In this document: piece by piece, positions 49,276 to 58,084 of the stretch | Layout of the letters: each line of letters begins with the position of its first letter | Position numbering within the stretch: the stretch's first letter is position 1 | Origin: Firmicutes bacterium UBA4845 | GTDB lineage: Bacteria; Bacillota; Clostridia; Tissierellales; Sedimentibacteraceae | Assembly (NCBI GenBank): GCA_002399975.1 | Contig: DHER01000075.1 | Span: 62,001 to 126,000 of the forward strand | Direction: 5' to 3' | Length of the DNA stretch: 64,000 bases | Notes under the pieces: generated by a model | The model's database searches: none | What the model was told of the DNA's origin: nothing | Seen by the model: the letters and a program-made list of their open reading frames with translations, nothing else | Made by a program: the position numbers and the translations under genes

Positions 49276-50121
49276 CTAATTAATGTATGTATTCTTTTTA
49301 TATTCTATATCATTATTGCTTGAATTACTTGTACTGTCTGTATTGTCATTACTTGAATCACTTGAATTCTGTTCTTTTTCTTTATTTATTGTTTCTTGTA
49401 TCTTCTTGGTATAGCTTAGAGGATATCCTGCTCTGCTTATATATATTTCAACTCTTCTGTTTTTTGCTCTGCCTTCCGGAGTGCTGTTATCAGCTATCGG
49501 ACTGTACAATCCGTATCCTATTGCCAGGTACTTTGCCGAATCAATTGCATTTTTGCTTTCCAGGTACCTTAGTACTACATTTGCCCTATTAGTTGACAGG
49601 GAACGATCTATATCGGTTTTGTCATATTCCACTTTTGCAGTATGACCGGCTATTATAACTTCTTCAACGTACTCGTCAACCAGTTCCAGACCGTCTGCAA
49701 GAACATCCAAAATCTCTTTTCCGCTTTGTTCCAATATATCACTGTAACCTCTGAAGGTTACCGCATCAGAAAACCTTATAAACACATATTCTTCGCTTTT
49801 GCTTACTTCCACCTGATTATTTAAATTATTTTCATCAACATATTGCTTTAACGTGGTATAAAGCTGGTCTAAATCAGTCTTTCCCTTATCCCGGGCACTG
49901 CCAGCTGCTCCTTCGACTTGCTCAGACACCATCTGCTCATAAGCCTGAGGATTCATTTGCTTTGTAAATGATTCCACTATTGTAGCATACTTCTGTGCGT
50001 CAGTAACTGACATAGCATAAAGCATTACAAAAAATGTAAGGAGCAATGTTACCATATCGCTGTATGTTTCCATCCAGCTTGAGCCCCCGCCTTCGTATTT
50101 TCTTTTTTTCTTTCTAGCCAT
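49276..50121 (-). CDS. motB: Flagellar stator protein MotB
   Basis: Stator protein of 281 residues. One transmembrane helix (about 17-40: MVTLLLTFFVMLYAMS) contains the essential ion-binding Asp of YSDMV. A periplasm-side plug and linker follow. The OmpA-like peptidoglycan-binding domain (about 115-240) has VIIAGHTAKVEYDKTDIDRSLSTNRANVVLRYLES. The C-terminus is Ser/Asn/Asp-rich. It works with MotA, whose gene is 23 bases away. A proton-driven motor is likely but not certain. Confidence 0.95.
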   Translation of the reverse strand: MARKKKRKYEGGGSSWMETYSDMVTLLLTFFVMLYAMSVTDAQKYATIVESFTKQMNPQAYEQMVSEQVEGAAGSARDKGKTDLDQLYTTLKQYVDENNLNNQVEVSKSEEYVFIRFSDAVTFRGYSDILEQSGKEILDVLADGLELVDEYVEEVIIAGHTAKVEYDKTDIDRSLSTNRANVVLRYLESKNAIDSAKYLAIGYGLYSPIADNSTPEGRAKNRRVEIYISRAGYPLSYTKKIQETINKEKEQNSSDSSNDNTDSTSNSSNNDIEYKKNTYIN

Positions 50122-50144
50122 AATAATCCCTACCTAATAAAATT

Positions 50145-50996
50145 TTACGCACTGGCCTTTCTGCCTCTTCTTCCTCTCCTGTCTCTTCGTTCACCTTCAT
50201 CTAGCATCGTTGTATCTTTTCTCTGTACATAGGTTACATATGAATTAAGCTTTTCTCTTATGTATCTTGGATTTTCACCGGCTTGTATGGAAAGAACACC
50301 TTCCATAATCAATTCTTTAGCAATCATTTCCTCTTCATGCTTTGCTTTCAGTCGGTTGGATATAGGAGCACAAATCATGTTGGTAAGAACCGAACCGTAA
50401 AATGTAGTAACAAGAGCTACTGACATTCCCTGTCCCAGTGCATCAGCTCCTTGCGAAGTATCCATATTTGCCAGCATATTTATAAGACCTATAAGTGTTC
50501 CCAACATACCAAATGAGGGTCCGAAGCCTCCAAGTGTGTCAAAAACCTTCCATGCAGATGCGTGACGGTCTTCAATGCAGTCTATTTCATTTTCTATCAG
50601 AGATCTCACCTTTGTAGGTTCGATAGCATCAACTATAAGCATTACGCAATATTCTAAAAAGTCGTCCTGCACCTCTATTGTTTTAATTTTTTCTTCAAGA
50701 ACCAGAAGACCTTTCATCCTGGCTTCCTTAGCAAGTTCCTCTATTGCATCAATGTATGAATTGAGATCTATCTTTTCTCTCTTCATCAGAACCTTCATAT
50801 TTTTGGGTATATTCTTAAGATAATCCACAGGTACCGACATAATTGTAGAAGAGATAGCTCCTCCGAATGTTATCAGCACACTGGGTATATCTATAAAGCT
50901 GTTAAGAACCTGAATAATGCTCGAACCGCTGCCTAAAATTCCGTAAATAACGAGGATGAAACCTGACAGCAAGCCTAATAAAAATGATATGTTCAT
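50145..50996 (-). CDS. motA: Flagellar stator protein MotA
   Basis: Stator protein of 283 residues with four membrane segments (about 5-24, 35-54, 150-172, 185-205). GGFGPSFGMLGTLIGLINMLANMDTS holds the conserved prolines and the torque-related core, and the large cytoplasmic loop contains the charged residues that contact FliG. The C-terminus is very basic (RRDRRGRRGRKASA). It lies directly after flbD and before motB. Confidence 0.95.
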   Translation of the reverse strand: MNISFLLGLLSGFILVIYGILGSGSSIIQVLNSFIDIPSVLITFGGAISSTIMSVPVDYLKNIPKNMKVLMKREKIDLNSYIDAIEELAKEARMKGLLVLEEKIKTIEVQDDFLEYCVMLIVDAIEPTKVRSLIENEIDCIEDRHASAWKVFDTLGGFGPSFGMLGTLIGLINMLANMDTSQGADALGQGMSVALVTTFYGSVLTNMICAPISNRLKAKHEEEMIAKELIMEGVLSIQAGENPRYIREKLNSYVTYVQRKDTTMLDEGERRDRRGRRGRKASA

Positions 50997-51010
50997 TTTG
51001 CACCTCTTTA

Positions 51011-51208
51011 CTATTCGGCAGATATGCCTCTTATGATTTTTTGATTGTATTTTATGATTTTATTTATTATTTCGTCTCTTGTATCTTTAACCAGATAATA
51101 CTTGCCGGTTGTGAGAGTAATCTTTGTTTCTGGGATAAATTCTATTTTTTCTATCAATGAAGTATTAATTAAAAAGCTCTCCCCGTTAATACCAATAACT
51201 TCTACCAT
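51011..51208 (-). CDS. flbD: Flagellar protein FlbD
   Basis: A 65-residue protein of the FlbD/FlgEb family. The conserved core is MVEVIGINGESFLINTSLIEKIEFIPETKITLTTGKYYLV. It is a fixed neighbour of flgE and motA in Firmicutes. Its function is not clearly known. AGGAGGGG precedes the ATG. Confidence 0.9.
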   Translation of the reverse strand: MVEVIGINGESFLINTSLIEKIEFIPETKITLTTGKYYLVKDTRDEIINKIIKYNQKIIRGISAE

Positions 51209-51307
51209 AACCCCTCCTGTGTTTTTCTATAAAATCATTAATCATACTCATAAACCTATACTTTATAAGCATGATAAATACTTTTATCTTTGAACTGTTA
51301 AATTTCC

Positions 51308-51341
51308 TGTCATCCTTTGAGCTGATGCCCAGAGGATGACA
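51308..51341 (-). other. Nine-bp perfect hairpin between flgE and flbD
   Basis: TGTCATCCT and AGGATGACA form a 9-bp stem with a 16-base loop. It lies in the 144-base gap between the flgE stop and flbD. On the minus strand the bases after it are GGAAATTT, not a T tract. It may be an RNA processing or stability element within the operon. Confidence 0.5.
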
Positions 51342-51352
51342 AGTATCTCACA

Positions 51353-52246
51353 CTATCTCTTAAGGTTTACAAGTTCTTCAAGCATCTGATCTACTACGGA
51401 AATTATCTTAGTGTTTGCCTGGAATCCTCTTTGGGTCATAATCATATCAGAAAATTCGTTAGCTAAATCCACGTTGGACATTTCAAGAGCACCTGTAATC
51501 AAATCACCTGTTCCGGAACCTTTTGACCCTGGTATTGTAAAATTGATATCGCCTGTATTATTGCTTTTCCTGTAATAGGAATTACCTTCAAGTACCAACG
51601 CATCCTGATTCTCTACATTTGCAACTGCAACAAGACCTAACGTTATTATTTTGTCATTTTGTGTATCCTCAGGGTTTGATGGATTATTATATATAGCAGT
51701 AATCGTACCATCCGGATTTATTGTAATGTTTGTATATTCAACATTCGCCTGTGTTACTATGGTTACAGATTCAGGATCTCCTGTTACTGTAACCTTCCCT
51801 GTAGTTTCATCTACTGAAACATTTTTTTGATTCCAACCCAGCACCCTTGAACCGTTTACATCCACAAGATTTCCGGCAGAATCTATTCCTAACGCGCCAA
51901 GTCTTGTATACAGTTGTTCCCCGGTTGAAGTTTGTACCGCAAAATAACCATCTCCGTTAATAAAAACATCCGTGGGTTTATTTGTAGGTGCCCAACCCGA
52001 GATTGTGTGGATGGTATCTACAGAACCAACCTGTGCTCCATAGCCTACCTGAGATGGATTTGTACCTCCTCTGTCGGTGCTGGCAGCACCGGGGTTTTTT
52101 AATTGCTGGTAATACACATCCCTGAATGTTGTTCTCTGTGACTTATATCCATTAGTATTAACATTTGCTATGTTGTTGCCTATTACATCCATCTTTGTCT
52201 GATGGCTTCTCATTCCGGAAACACCGGAATAAAGCGCTTTCATCAT
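51353..52246 (-). CDS. flgE: Flagellar hook protein FlgE
   Basis: Hook protein of about 297 residues. It has the N-terminal LYSGVSGMRSHQTKMDVIGNNIANVNTNGYKSQRTTF and the C-terminal SDMIMTQRGFQANTKIISVVDQMLEELVNL. It has the short length typical of Bacillus FlgE/FlgG-type hook proteins, without the extra surface domains of many clostridial hooks. The open frame reaches 52291, but the ATG at 52246 follows AAGGAG at nine bases and starts the family sequence. It lies after the TIGR02530-type and flgD genes, with flbD next. Confidence 0.93.
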   Translation of the reverse strand: MMKALYSGVSGMRSHQTKMDVIGNNIANVNTNGYKSQRTTFRDVYYQQLKNPGAASTDRGGTNPSQVGYGAQVGSVDTIHTISGWAPTNKPTDVFINGDGYFAVQTSTGEQLYTRLGALGIDSAGNLVDVNGSRVLGWNQKNVSVDETTGKVTVTGDPESVTIVTQANVEYTNITINPDGTITAIYNNPSNPEDTQNDKIITLGLVAVANVENQDALVLEGNSYYRKSNNTGDINFTIPGSKGSGTGDLITGALEMSNVDLANEFSDMIMTQRGFQANTKIISVVDQMLEELVNLKR

Positions 52247-52325
52247 AATATTTTTCTCCTTTTCTTTTTTTGACATTGCCTTGCCCTTCAAGAAATCCGG
52301 ACGTTAGCCTCCTGAAAAGGACCGG

Positions 52326-52718
52326 CTATTTTATCACGGCTCCGTCTATGTTTGTAAATATATTTTCTTTTAAATCCTTGTTGTTTAGGGCTGTTACAAC
52401 CTTGTTGTTCCGGGTGCTTATTATAAATGCCTGATTGTTAATCATTACAAGCACATTTTTCAGACCCTTGTCTTTTGCCTGTCCGGCTGCCTGGTTCAAT
52501 TTGTCCGTCACATCAGCATCTACGTCAATATTTCTTTCCTTTATTCTTTCACTGGCATGCTTTGAGAAAACTACTTCATTTTCTGTACTGTCTTTTAACT
52601 TCCCGTTAAATAGATCCTTGAAGGACAGATCAATATTTTTATTATCTCTTAATCCGGGAGTATACTGAAAGTTACTGTCAATGCTGCTGAGTTTCTTTAT
52701 GAAATTAATATCTGTCAT
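52326..52718 (-). CDS. Flagellar operon protein of the TIGR02530 type
   Basis: A 130-residue protein of a family found only between flgD and flgE in Firmicutes (ylzI region in Bacillus). Conserved FSKHASERIKERNIDVDADVTDKLNQAAGQAKDKGLKNVLVMINNQAFIISTRNNKVVTAL. Function is unknown; it may help hook assembly or regulate hook-gene expression. Confidence 0.85.
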   Translation of the reverse strand: MTDINFIKKLSSIDSNFQYTPGLRDNKNIDLSFKDLFNGKLKDSTENEVVFSKHASERIKERNIDVDADVTDKLNQAAGQAKDKGLKNVLVMINNQAFIISTRNNKVVTALNNKDLKENIFTNIDGAVIK

Positions 52719-52726
52719 TTTATCAC

Positions 52727-53197
52727 CTACTGTCCTGTTTCACCGGACACTGTACCATCTTTCTCAGGCGGTTTTTCTTCCGGCTCCTTGATTTTTCCTA
52801 TTTCCATTATGTTGGGAAAACCGTATTCCTTATCATTTACATAAAGCCCTACTTTTCCTCCATAGAATGTTACTTTTTCAACAATCCCTTCATCTGTGAC
52901 CATCTGTCCCTTGCTGTCATAATCAGCAACTATTACATTTTTGCCAATAAGGTTAGCAGCTTGTCCTTCCATTGACATTTCTCTCAGATCCGTCATTGCC
53001 TGGAGGGATGAAAATTGAGCCATTTGTGATATAAACTCGGTATTTTCCATGGGACTCATAGGATCCTGATTAGCCATCTGAGCAACTATCAAGTTAAGGA
53101 AGTCCTGCATGTCCAGGTTATCATTTGAAGCTGCAGGCCTATATGTTCCGCTTGCATTATTAACTTTGTCGATTGAGTTATATTCATTTATTTGCAA
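52727..53197 (-). CDS. flgD: Hook-cap protein FlgD
   Basis: Scaffold at the tip of the growing hook, 156 residues. N-terminal DMQDFLNLIVAQMANQDPMSPMENTEFISQMAQFSSLQAM is the export-signal region. The C-terminal part is shorter than in enteric FlgD, as is usual in Firmicutes. The gene lies after fliK and before the TIGR02530-type gene. Confidence 0.94.
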   Translation of the reverse strand: MQINEYNSIDKVNNASGTYRPAASNDNLDMQDFLNLIVAQMANQDPMSPMENTEFISQMAQFSSLQAMTDLREMSMEGQAANLIGKNVIVADYDSKGQMVTDEGIVEKVTFYGGKVGLYVNDKEYGFPNIMEIGKIKEPEEKPPEKDGTVSGETGQ

Positions 53198-53207
53198 AAC
53201 CTGCCTC

Positions 53208-54476
53208 CTACTTTAGTTTTATATCATTTAAATTAATCATCTGTGAAAACACATCTTTTTCATCCTTGTCAGAATTCTCTTTTTGGTAGAAATAACCCTC
53301 TTTGTTCCTTCCCTGCTGTCTTGCCTCATCGTTGTCCTGGTTCTCTCGGTTATAGTTATGCTGTTCCTGCTGCTGATTGTTATGGTCATTGCTTACAACA
53401 TGACTTTCATACCGGTTATAGTTGTTGTCCTTTACAATAATGTCAACAAGCGTCTTGGAAACTTTATTCAAAATATCTGCAAGGTCTTTAACATTAGACT
53501 GCAATATTTTTTGTGTCTCCTCATTCAGCGCTTTAATTTCAACTTTTAATTTATTGTCTTCAAAAGCCATTTTTATGTCTACTTTTCCCAAACCGTGAGG
53601 CTGAAGCTCCATTGTTACATATTTAATACTGCCCTCTGAATCCGGCTTTTTCGCCATAATGACTATTTTATCTGTAATTTGAGACAATATCTGTGACCTT
53701 ATTTCTGATGCTTCATCACTTACTGTTATAATGTGATTTTGTTCTTCTGCTACAGCCTTGTTGTTTGCCATAAGAAGATTTGCCTTGGAATCAATTTCAT
53801 TTTTCAGCCTGTTTCTATTGCCATCAATTAGTGAAATAAGCTTCTCTGAAGAAAAATTACGTACTGCTGTTCCTGTTTTATTTTGTTCTTCTGAAGGATT
53901 TTGTGTTTCTAAACCCACTGACTGACAAGAATCTCCTGTAATTTCTTTTGAGACATTTTGCATTTTTAATCCTGCCGTCTGCCTTATATTTTGAAATTGA
54001 TTTGTGTTGAACAACCCGATATATGGGTTATAATCTGCTGATTCCGGCATACTATAAGTTGTGCCTCCTCCGGAAATACCCGGAACTATAGTTTCACCTG
54101 CCGTTAATAAATTCATAATATTTGAATTAACAGCAGGATTAAACATATCAGCCATTCCATACAAATCAGCCTGTGCTTTGTCTGCCGCAGGTTTTTTTTC
54201 TGCCTCAGACTCACTGCCACATTTTACAGCCTGACCGGAAGTATCTGCTATATTCTTGTTTACTAAGTTATTCCCTGCCATAAGCAATAAAATATCAGGA
54301 TTTAACATAGTATCTTCTGTAGGCGCAAGCTGTGATGGGTTTTGGTTTTCCGCCATCATCATTTTAAGCATTTTTAGAAAATCATTTTTATCCATACTGA
54401 TTTGTTGATTATTTGCGGCGGTTTTGCTAAGAACCTGATTTACCGGAATATTGTTCATATTCGTATTTACATTCAT
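53208..54476 (-). CDS. fliK: Flagellar hook-length control protein FliK
   Basis: Hook-length ruler and substrate-specificity switch, about 422 residues. The N-terminal two thirds are low-complexity and polar (Asn/Gln/Glu-rich). The C-terminal domain (about 275-375) has YVTMELQPHGLGKVDIKMAFEDNKLKVEIKALNEETQKILQSN, the conserved FliK fold. The frame reaches a TTG at 54494, but the ATG at 54476 follows AAGGAGGTG and is the likely start. It differs from the FliK-like gene at 30660. Confidence 0.9.
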   Translation of the reverse strand: MNVNTNMNNIPVNQVLSKTAANNQQISMDKNDFLKMLKMMMAENQNPSQLAPTEDTMLNPDILLLMAGNNLVNKNIADTSGQAVKCGSESEAEKKPAADKAQADLYGMADMFNPAVNSNIMNLLTAGETIVPGISGGGTTYSMPESADYNPYIGLFNTNQFQNIRQTAGLKMQNVSKEITGDSCQSVGLETQNPSEEQNKTGTAVRNFSSEKLISLIDGNRNRLKNEIDSKANLLMANNKAVAEEQNHIITVSDEASEIRSQILSQITDKIVIMAKKPDSEGSIKYVTMELQPHGLGKVDIKMAFEDNKLKVEIKALNEETQKILQSNVKDLADILNKVSKTLVDIIVKDNNYNRYESHVVSNDHNNQQQEQHNYNRENQDNDEARQQGRNKEGYFYQKENSDKDEKDVFSQMINLNDIKLK

Positions 54477-54503
54477 TTTTTCACCTCCTTCCAATGGGGT
54501 AAT

Positions 54504-54956
54504 TTATATTGTATAATTTTTTGCCATGCTTTTATTGGAAACAAATTCTTCAATAAAAATTTCTTCGCCTTTTTCAGCTTCTTTGTTGTGTTTTTCCAAT
54601 TCCTTGTCTTTAAGTTTTTCAAGGCTGGTAATTTCCTTGTTCATGTTTACTATTTCCTGCCTTTTTGCTTCTATTTTCTTTATAATGTCGTGTTTTTCTT
54701 CTTCTTTAACTTCAATTTGTTTAAAAATACTTTCCATGAGCAGCTTGTAGTAGGTCATTTCCCCTACGGATATGGATATGCGCGACTTATTAACAAACTC
54801 CTGATTTATATCCCTGAACTGGCGCTTTAGATTTTCAACAGCATCATTTATATTTTTCAAATCATTGTTTAAGCCGCTAAGCTCAATCTTAAAATTATCT
54901 AATAGCTGCTCCTTGATTTCCAGAACTTTCTGCAGTGAAAAGTTGAATTTTTTCAT
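54504..54956 (-). CDS. fliJ: Flagellar export chaperone FliJ
   Basis: Coiled-coil export component of about 150 residues. MKKFNFSLQKVLEIKEQLLDNF is the typical N-terminus, followed by almost continuous heptads. It links FliI to FlhA in the export apparatus. The frame extends to 54977, but the ATG at 54956 follows AGAGGTG and starts the family sequence. Confidence 0.92.
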   Translation of the reverse strand: MKKFNFSLQKVLEIKEQLLDNFKIELSGLNNDLKNINDAVENLKRQFRDINQEFVNKSRISISVGEMTYYKLLMESIFKQIEVKEEEKHDIIKKIEAKRQEIVNMNKEITSLEKLKDKELEKHNKEAEKGEEIFIEEFVSNKSMAKNYTI

Positions 54957-55007
54957 ATTGCACCTCTTTTTACCCATTGCTATCTGAACTATATATAGAT
55001 AAAGGAA

Positions 55008-56315
55008 TCATATTTCACTCATCAATTGGATTGTTTCTTCAAATGTATATTTTTCGTTTACTCCCTGAGTTAAAAAATCATTAACCTTGTCTATCTTGCT
55101 TATTGCTTCATCCAGCTTGGGATTCGTACCTTTTTTGTAAGCACCGATAGAAATTAAATCATAATTTGCATAATAAACTGATAAAATATCCCGGATTTTT
55201 TTTGCGGCTTCCTTGTGCTTTTTTTCAACTATGTCATCCATTAATCTTGATATGCTTGCGTTTATGTCGATTGCAGGATAATGGTTGGAATTTGCAAGCT
55301 TTCGTGTCAAGACTATATGCCCGTCAACAATTCCTCTCACCGTATCTGATATGGGTTCATTCGTATCGTCCCCTTCCACCAGGACTGTATATATTCCGGT
55401 TATGGAGCCCTTATTGAAATTTCCGCTTCTTTCAAGAAGCTTCGGAAGCTCTGCATATATGGAAGGAGTGTATCCTCTGGAAACCGGAGGTTCTCCTGTT
55501 GCAAGGCCTATTTCTCTCTGAGCCATTGCAAATCTTGTAAGCGAATCCATCATTAAAAGCACGTCCTTGCCCTTGTCTTTAAAATATTCTGCTATGGTTG
55601 TGGCAACCAGTGCGCATTTTACTCTAAGCATGGCAGGCTGGTCCGAGGTGGCAATTACCAGTACTGATCGCTTTAAGCCTTCCTCTCCCAGATCCTTGTC
55701 TATAAACTCTCTTACTTCTCTTCCTCTTTCACCTACAAGTGCTATAACGTTAATATCTGCTTTAACATTTTTAGCTACCATTCCCATCAGCGTACTTTTT
55801 CCAACGCCGCTGCCTGAAAATATTCCCATACGCTGTCCTTTGCCTATGGTAAGCAGTCCGTCTATAGCTTTTATTCCAAAGCTGAGACTTGAATCAATTC
55901 TTGGTCTTGACAGAGGATTTATGTATTCATTGTCAACACAGCAGTATTCGTCACTTGTAAATTGTTTGTCGTCATCTATAGGATGTCCTGTAGCATCTAC
56001 TATCCTGCCTATAAGAAAATCTCCCACAGGAATTTTAAGCTTGTGCTTAGTTGATTTTACCAAGTTGCCGAGACCTATACCCTTAATATCCTCATATGGC
56101 ATCAGCAGCACTCTTCCATCATTGAATCCCACAACCTCGGCACGTACAATTTTTTCGGTGGCATCTGTTTCTATTTCACAAATCTCCCCTATTTTATACT
56201 TGCTGCCGGTTGCCTCGATCATCATCCCGGATATTCTTTTTACTTTTCCTATGTTGGTACAAAGGTCTTCTTTAAGTATTTCCTGAATATTACTAAACCT
56301 GTTATCAGACTGCAT
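55008..56315 (-). CDS. fliI: Flagellar export ATPase FliI
   Basis: Hexameric ATPase of flagellar export, 435 residues. Walker A GSGVGKST is at 158-165; Walker B is VLLMMDSLTRFAMAQREIGLA; ALVGERGREVREFI and GYTPSIYAELPKLLERSG are family signatures. The N-terminal beta-barrel domain spans about 1-90. The start overlaps the end of fliH by 11 bases. It is regulated by FliH and activated by FliJ, both in this operon. Confidence 0.97.
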   Translation of the reverse strand: MQSDNRFSNIQEILKEDLCTNIGKVKRISGMMIEATGSKYKIGEICEIETDATEKIVRAEVVGFNDGRVLLMPYEDIKGIGLGNLVKSTKHKLKIPVGDFLIGRIVDATGHPIDDDKQFTSDEYCCVDNEYINPLSRPRIDSSLSFGIKAIDGLLTIGKGQRMGIFSGSGVGKSTLMGMVAKNVKADINVIALVGERGREVREFIDKDLGEEGLKRSVLVIATSDQPAMLRVKCALVATTIAEYFKDKGKDVLLMMDSLTRFAMAQREIGLATGEPPVSRGYTPSIYAELPKLLERSGNFNKGSITGIYTVLVEGDDTNEPISDTVRGIVDGHIVLTRKLANSNHYPAIDINASISRLMDDIVEKKHKEAAKKIRDILSVYYANYDLISIGAYKKGTNPKLDEAISKIDKVNDFLTQGVNEKYTFEETIQLMSEI

Positions 56316-57090
56316 TTTTATTTAATACCATCTCTTTTAAATTCTTAAGCTGAGTATTTATGCCTGCATCTACTATTCCATCTGGTGTTTCCACTATTGC
56401 ACCGCCTTCCTCAATCTCTTCTGAAACCTCTATTTTTACGTCATCGGATATTTTGTTTAATTCATTAATCAGCTTCTTATCCGCTTGTACGGCAATAGCA
56501 TCATCCTTGTCTGAAATATATATTTTAATCCACTCAACATTCCTGTAATCTTTAATTACACCTTCGATTATGGATACAACGGTATAATCTTCCGAATGAA
56601 TTTTGTGTCTTATAATTTTTTCTGCTATATCAATTGAAAGTTTTGTTAAGTTTTTTTCATATTGTAAAATTATGGATTTTTTCTCTGTTTCTATCTTTTC
56701 AAGCATCTGGGCAATTTCATTTAATACGGATTCATTTTGTTTTTGGAGCACATCTGTAATTTCTTCCTTACCAATCTTATAACCTTCAACATATCCTTGT
56801 TTTTTGCCCGCTTCCACGCCGCCATTGTAGCCTTTCTCATAACCTGCTGTCTTTTTTTGTTCTATTTCATCCTGAGCATCTTTTTTTGCAGTGCTGATTA
56901 TTTTTAACGCCTCTTGTTTAGCTTCTTTTAAAATGGTTTCTCTTTGGTCGTATATTTCATATAAATCTTCCCTTAAAGAGCATAAAACTTCAGCTTCATG
57001 TTCTTTCATTTTCTTAGAACCAGTGTTTGATTGAATTTGATTGTCATAAATCACATATTCAGCTTTAATTATGTCAGACAATAATATCAT
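56305..57090 (-). CDS. fliH: Flagellar export protein FliH
   Basis: Regulator and stator of the FliI ATPase, about 261 residues. It has a long helical N-terminal half with AKQEALKIISTAKKDAQDEIEQKK, the glycine-spaced segment GYEKGYNGGVEAGKKQGYVEGYKIGKEE (GxxxG-like repeats typical of FliH), and the C-terminal domain related to the V-ATPase E subunit. The frame reaches 57099, but ATG 57090 with AGGTGG ahead is a better start. It overlaps fliG at one end and fliI at the other. Confidence 0.93.
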   Translation of the reverse strand: MILLSDIIKAEYVIYDNQIQSNTGSKKMKEHEAEVLCSLREDLYEIYDQRETILKEAKQEALKIISTAKKDAQDEIEQKKTAGYEKGYNGGVEAGKKQGYVEGYKIGKEEITDVLQKQNESVLNEIAQMLEKIETEKKSIILQYEKNLTKLSIDIAEKIIRHKIHSEDYTVVSIIEGVIKDYRNVEWIKIYISDKDDAIAVQADKKLINELNKISDDVKIEVSEEIEEGGAIVETPDGIVDAGINTQLKNLKEMVLNKNAV

Positions 57091-58084
57091 CCTTTCCACC
57101 TTTTGCTATAACCAACTCTCCTTCTTCTTCAAGGCGCCTGATAACAGATACGATTCTTTGCTGAGCTTCTTCCACATCTCTTAATCGTACATTATGTGTG
57201 TAATCCAATTCTGATTTTATTGTTTCTCCCATTTTTGTTGACATATTGTTGAATAAAGTATCAGCAACATCTTTGTTTGAACCCTTTATAGCATATACAA
57301 GATCCTTGCTGTCGACCTCGCGAAGGAATCTCTGTATACTCATTGAATCCATAGTAACAATGTCTTCAAATACAAACATTCTCATTCTGATTTCGTCTGA
57401 AAGTTTTGCATCCTTTTTGCTGAGTTCATCAAATATATACTTTTCATTGCTTCTGTCCATATTATTCATAATGTCAGCAACATAGTTTATTCCGCCTATT
57501 TCTGTAAAATCTACAGACACTATGGAATTGAATTTCTTTTCCAGCTCCTGCTCCACATACCTTATGATTTCAGGAGAAGTACGATCCATCTTTGCAATCC
57601 TTTCAACCACATCTATGCGTTTTTCCTTCGGCAGATCCGCAATTACTGCTGATGCCTGATCTGCCCTTGCATAGGATAATATGAGAGCAATGGTTTGAGG
57701 ATGCTCATTTTGTATAATTGCCAAAAGGTTTTTATAATCTGCTTTTCTTACAAATTCAAAGGATTTGGTTCTCATTGTCTTTGTAACTCTCTCTAAAAGA
57801 CTTGTGGCAACTTGTGAACCAAAGGCTTTTTCAAGTACACTTCTCGCATATTCAAAACCGCCTTCGGTTATTACTTTTTGTGTGAGGCATAAATCATAAA
57901 AGTTTTTGAGTGTCTCTTCCATAGTTTCGGAATCCAAATGCTCCAGCCTGGATATTTCATATGTAAGCTGCTCAATCTCATCTTCTTTAAGAAACTTATA
58001 TATTTTAGATGCATCATCCGCCCCGAGAGAAATAATAATAGCTGCAGCTTTTTGTTTACCTGATAATTTAGTTGTTTCCGCCAT
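57074..58084 (-). CDS. fliG: Flagellar motor switch protein FliG
   Basis: Rotor protein, about 336 residues. Domains in order: FliG_N (about 10-110), FliG_M with EHPQTIALILSYARADQASAVI, and FliG_C with FVFEDIVTMDSMSIQRFLREVDSKDLVYAIKGS, the torque helix region with charged residues. The frame extends to 58093; the ATG at 58084 (MAETTKLSG) follows GAGAGG at nine bases. It overlaps the fliF stop by 17 bases. Confidence 0.95.
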   Translation of the reverse strand: MAETTKLSGKQKAAAIIISLGADDASKIYKFLKEDEIEQLTYEISRLEHLDSETMEETLKNFYDLCLTQKVITEGGFEYARSVLEKAFGSQVATSLLERVTKTMRTKSFEFVRKADYKNLLAIIQNEHPQTIALILSYARADQASAVIADLPKEKRIDVVERIAKMDRTSPEIIRYVEQELEKKFNSIVSVDFTEIGGINYVADIMNNMDRSNEKYIFDELSKKDAKLSDEIRMRMFVFEDIVTMDSMSIQRFLREVDSKDLVYAIKGSNKDVADTLFNNMSTKMGETIKSELDYTHNVRLRDVEEAQQRIVSVIRRLEEEGELVIAKGGKDDIIV

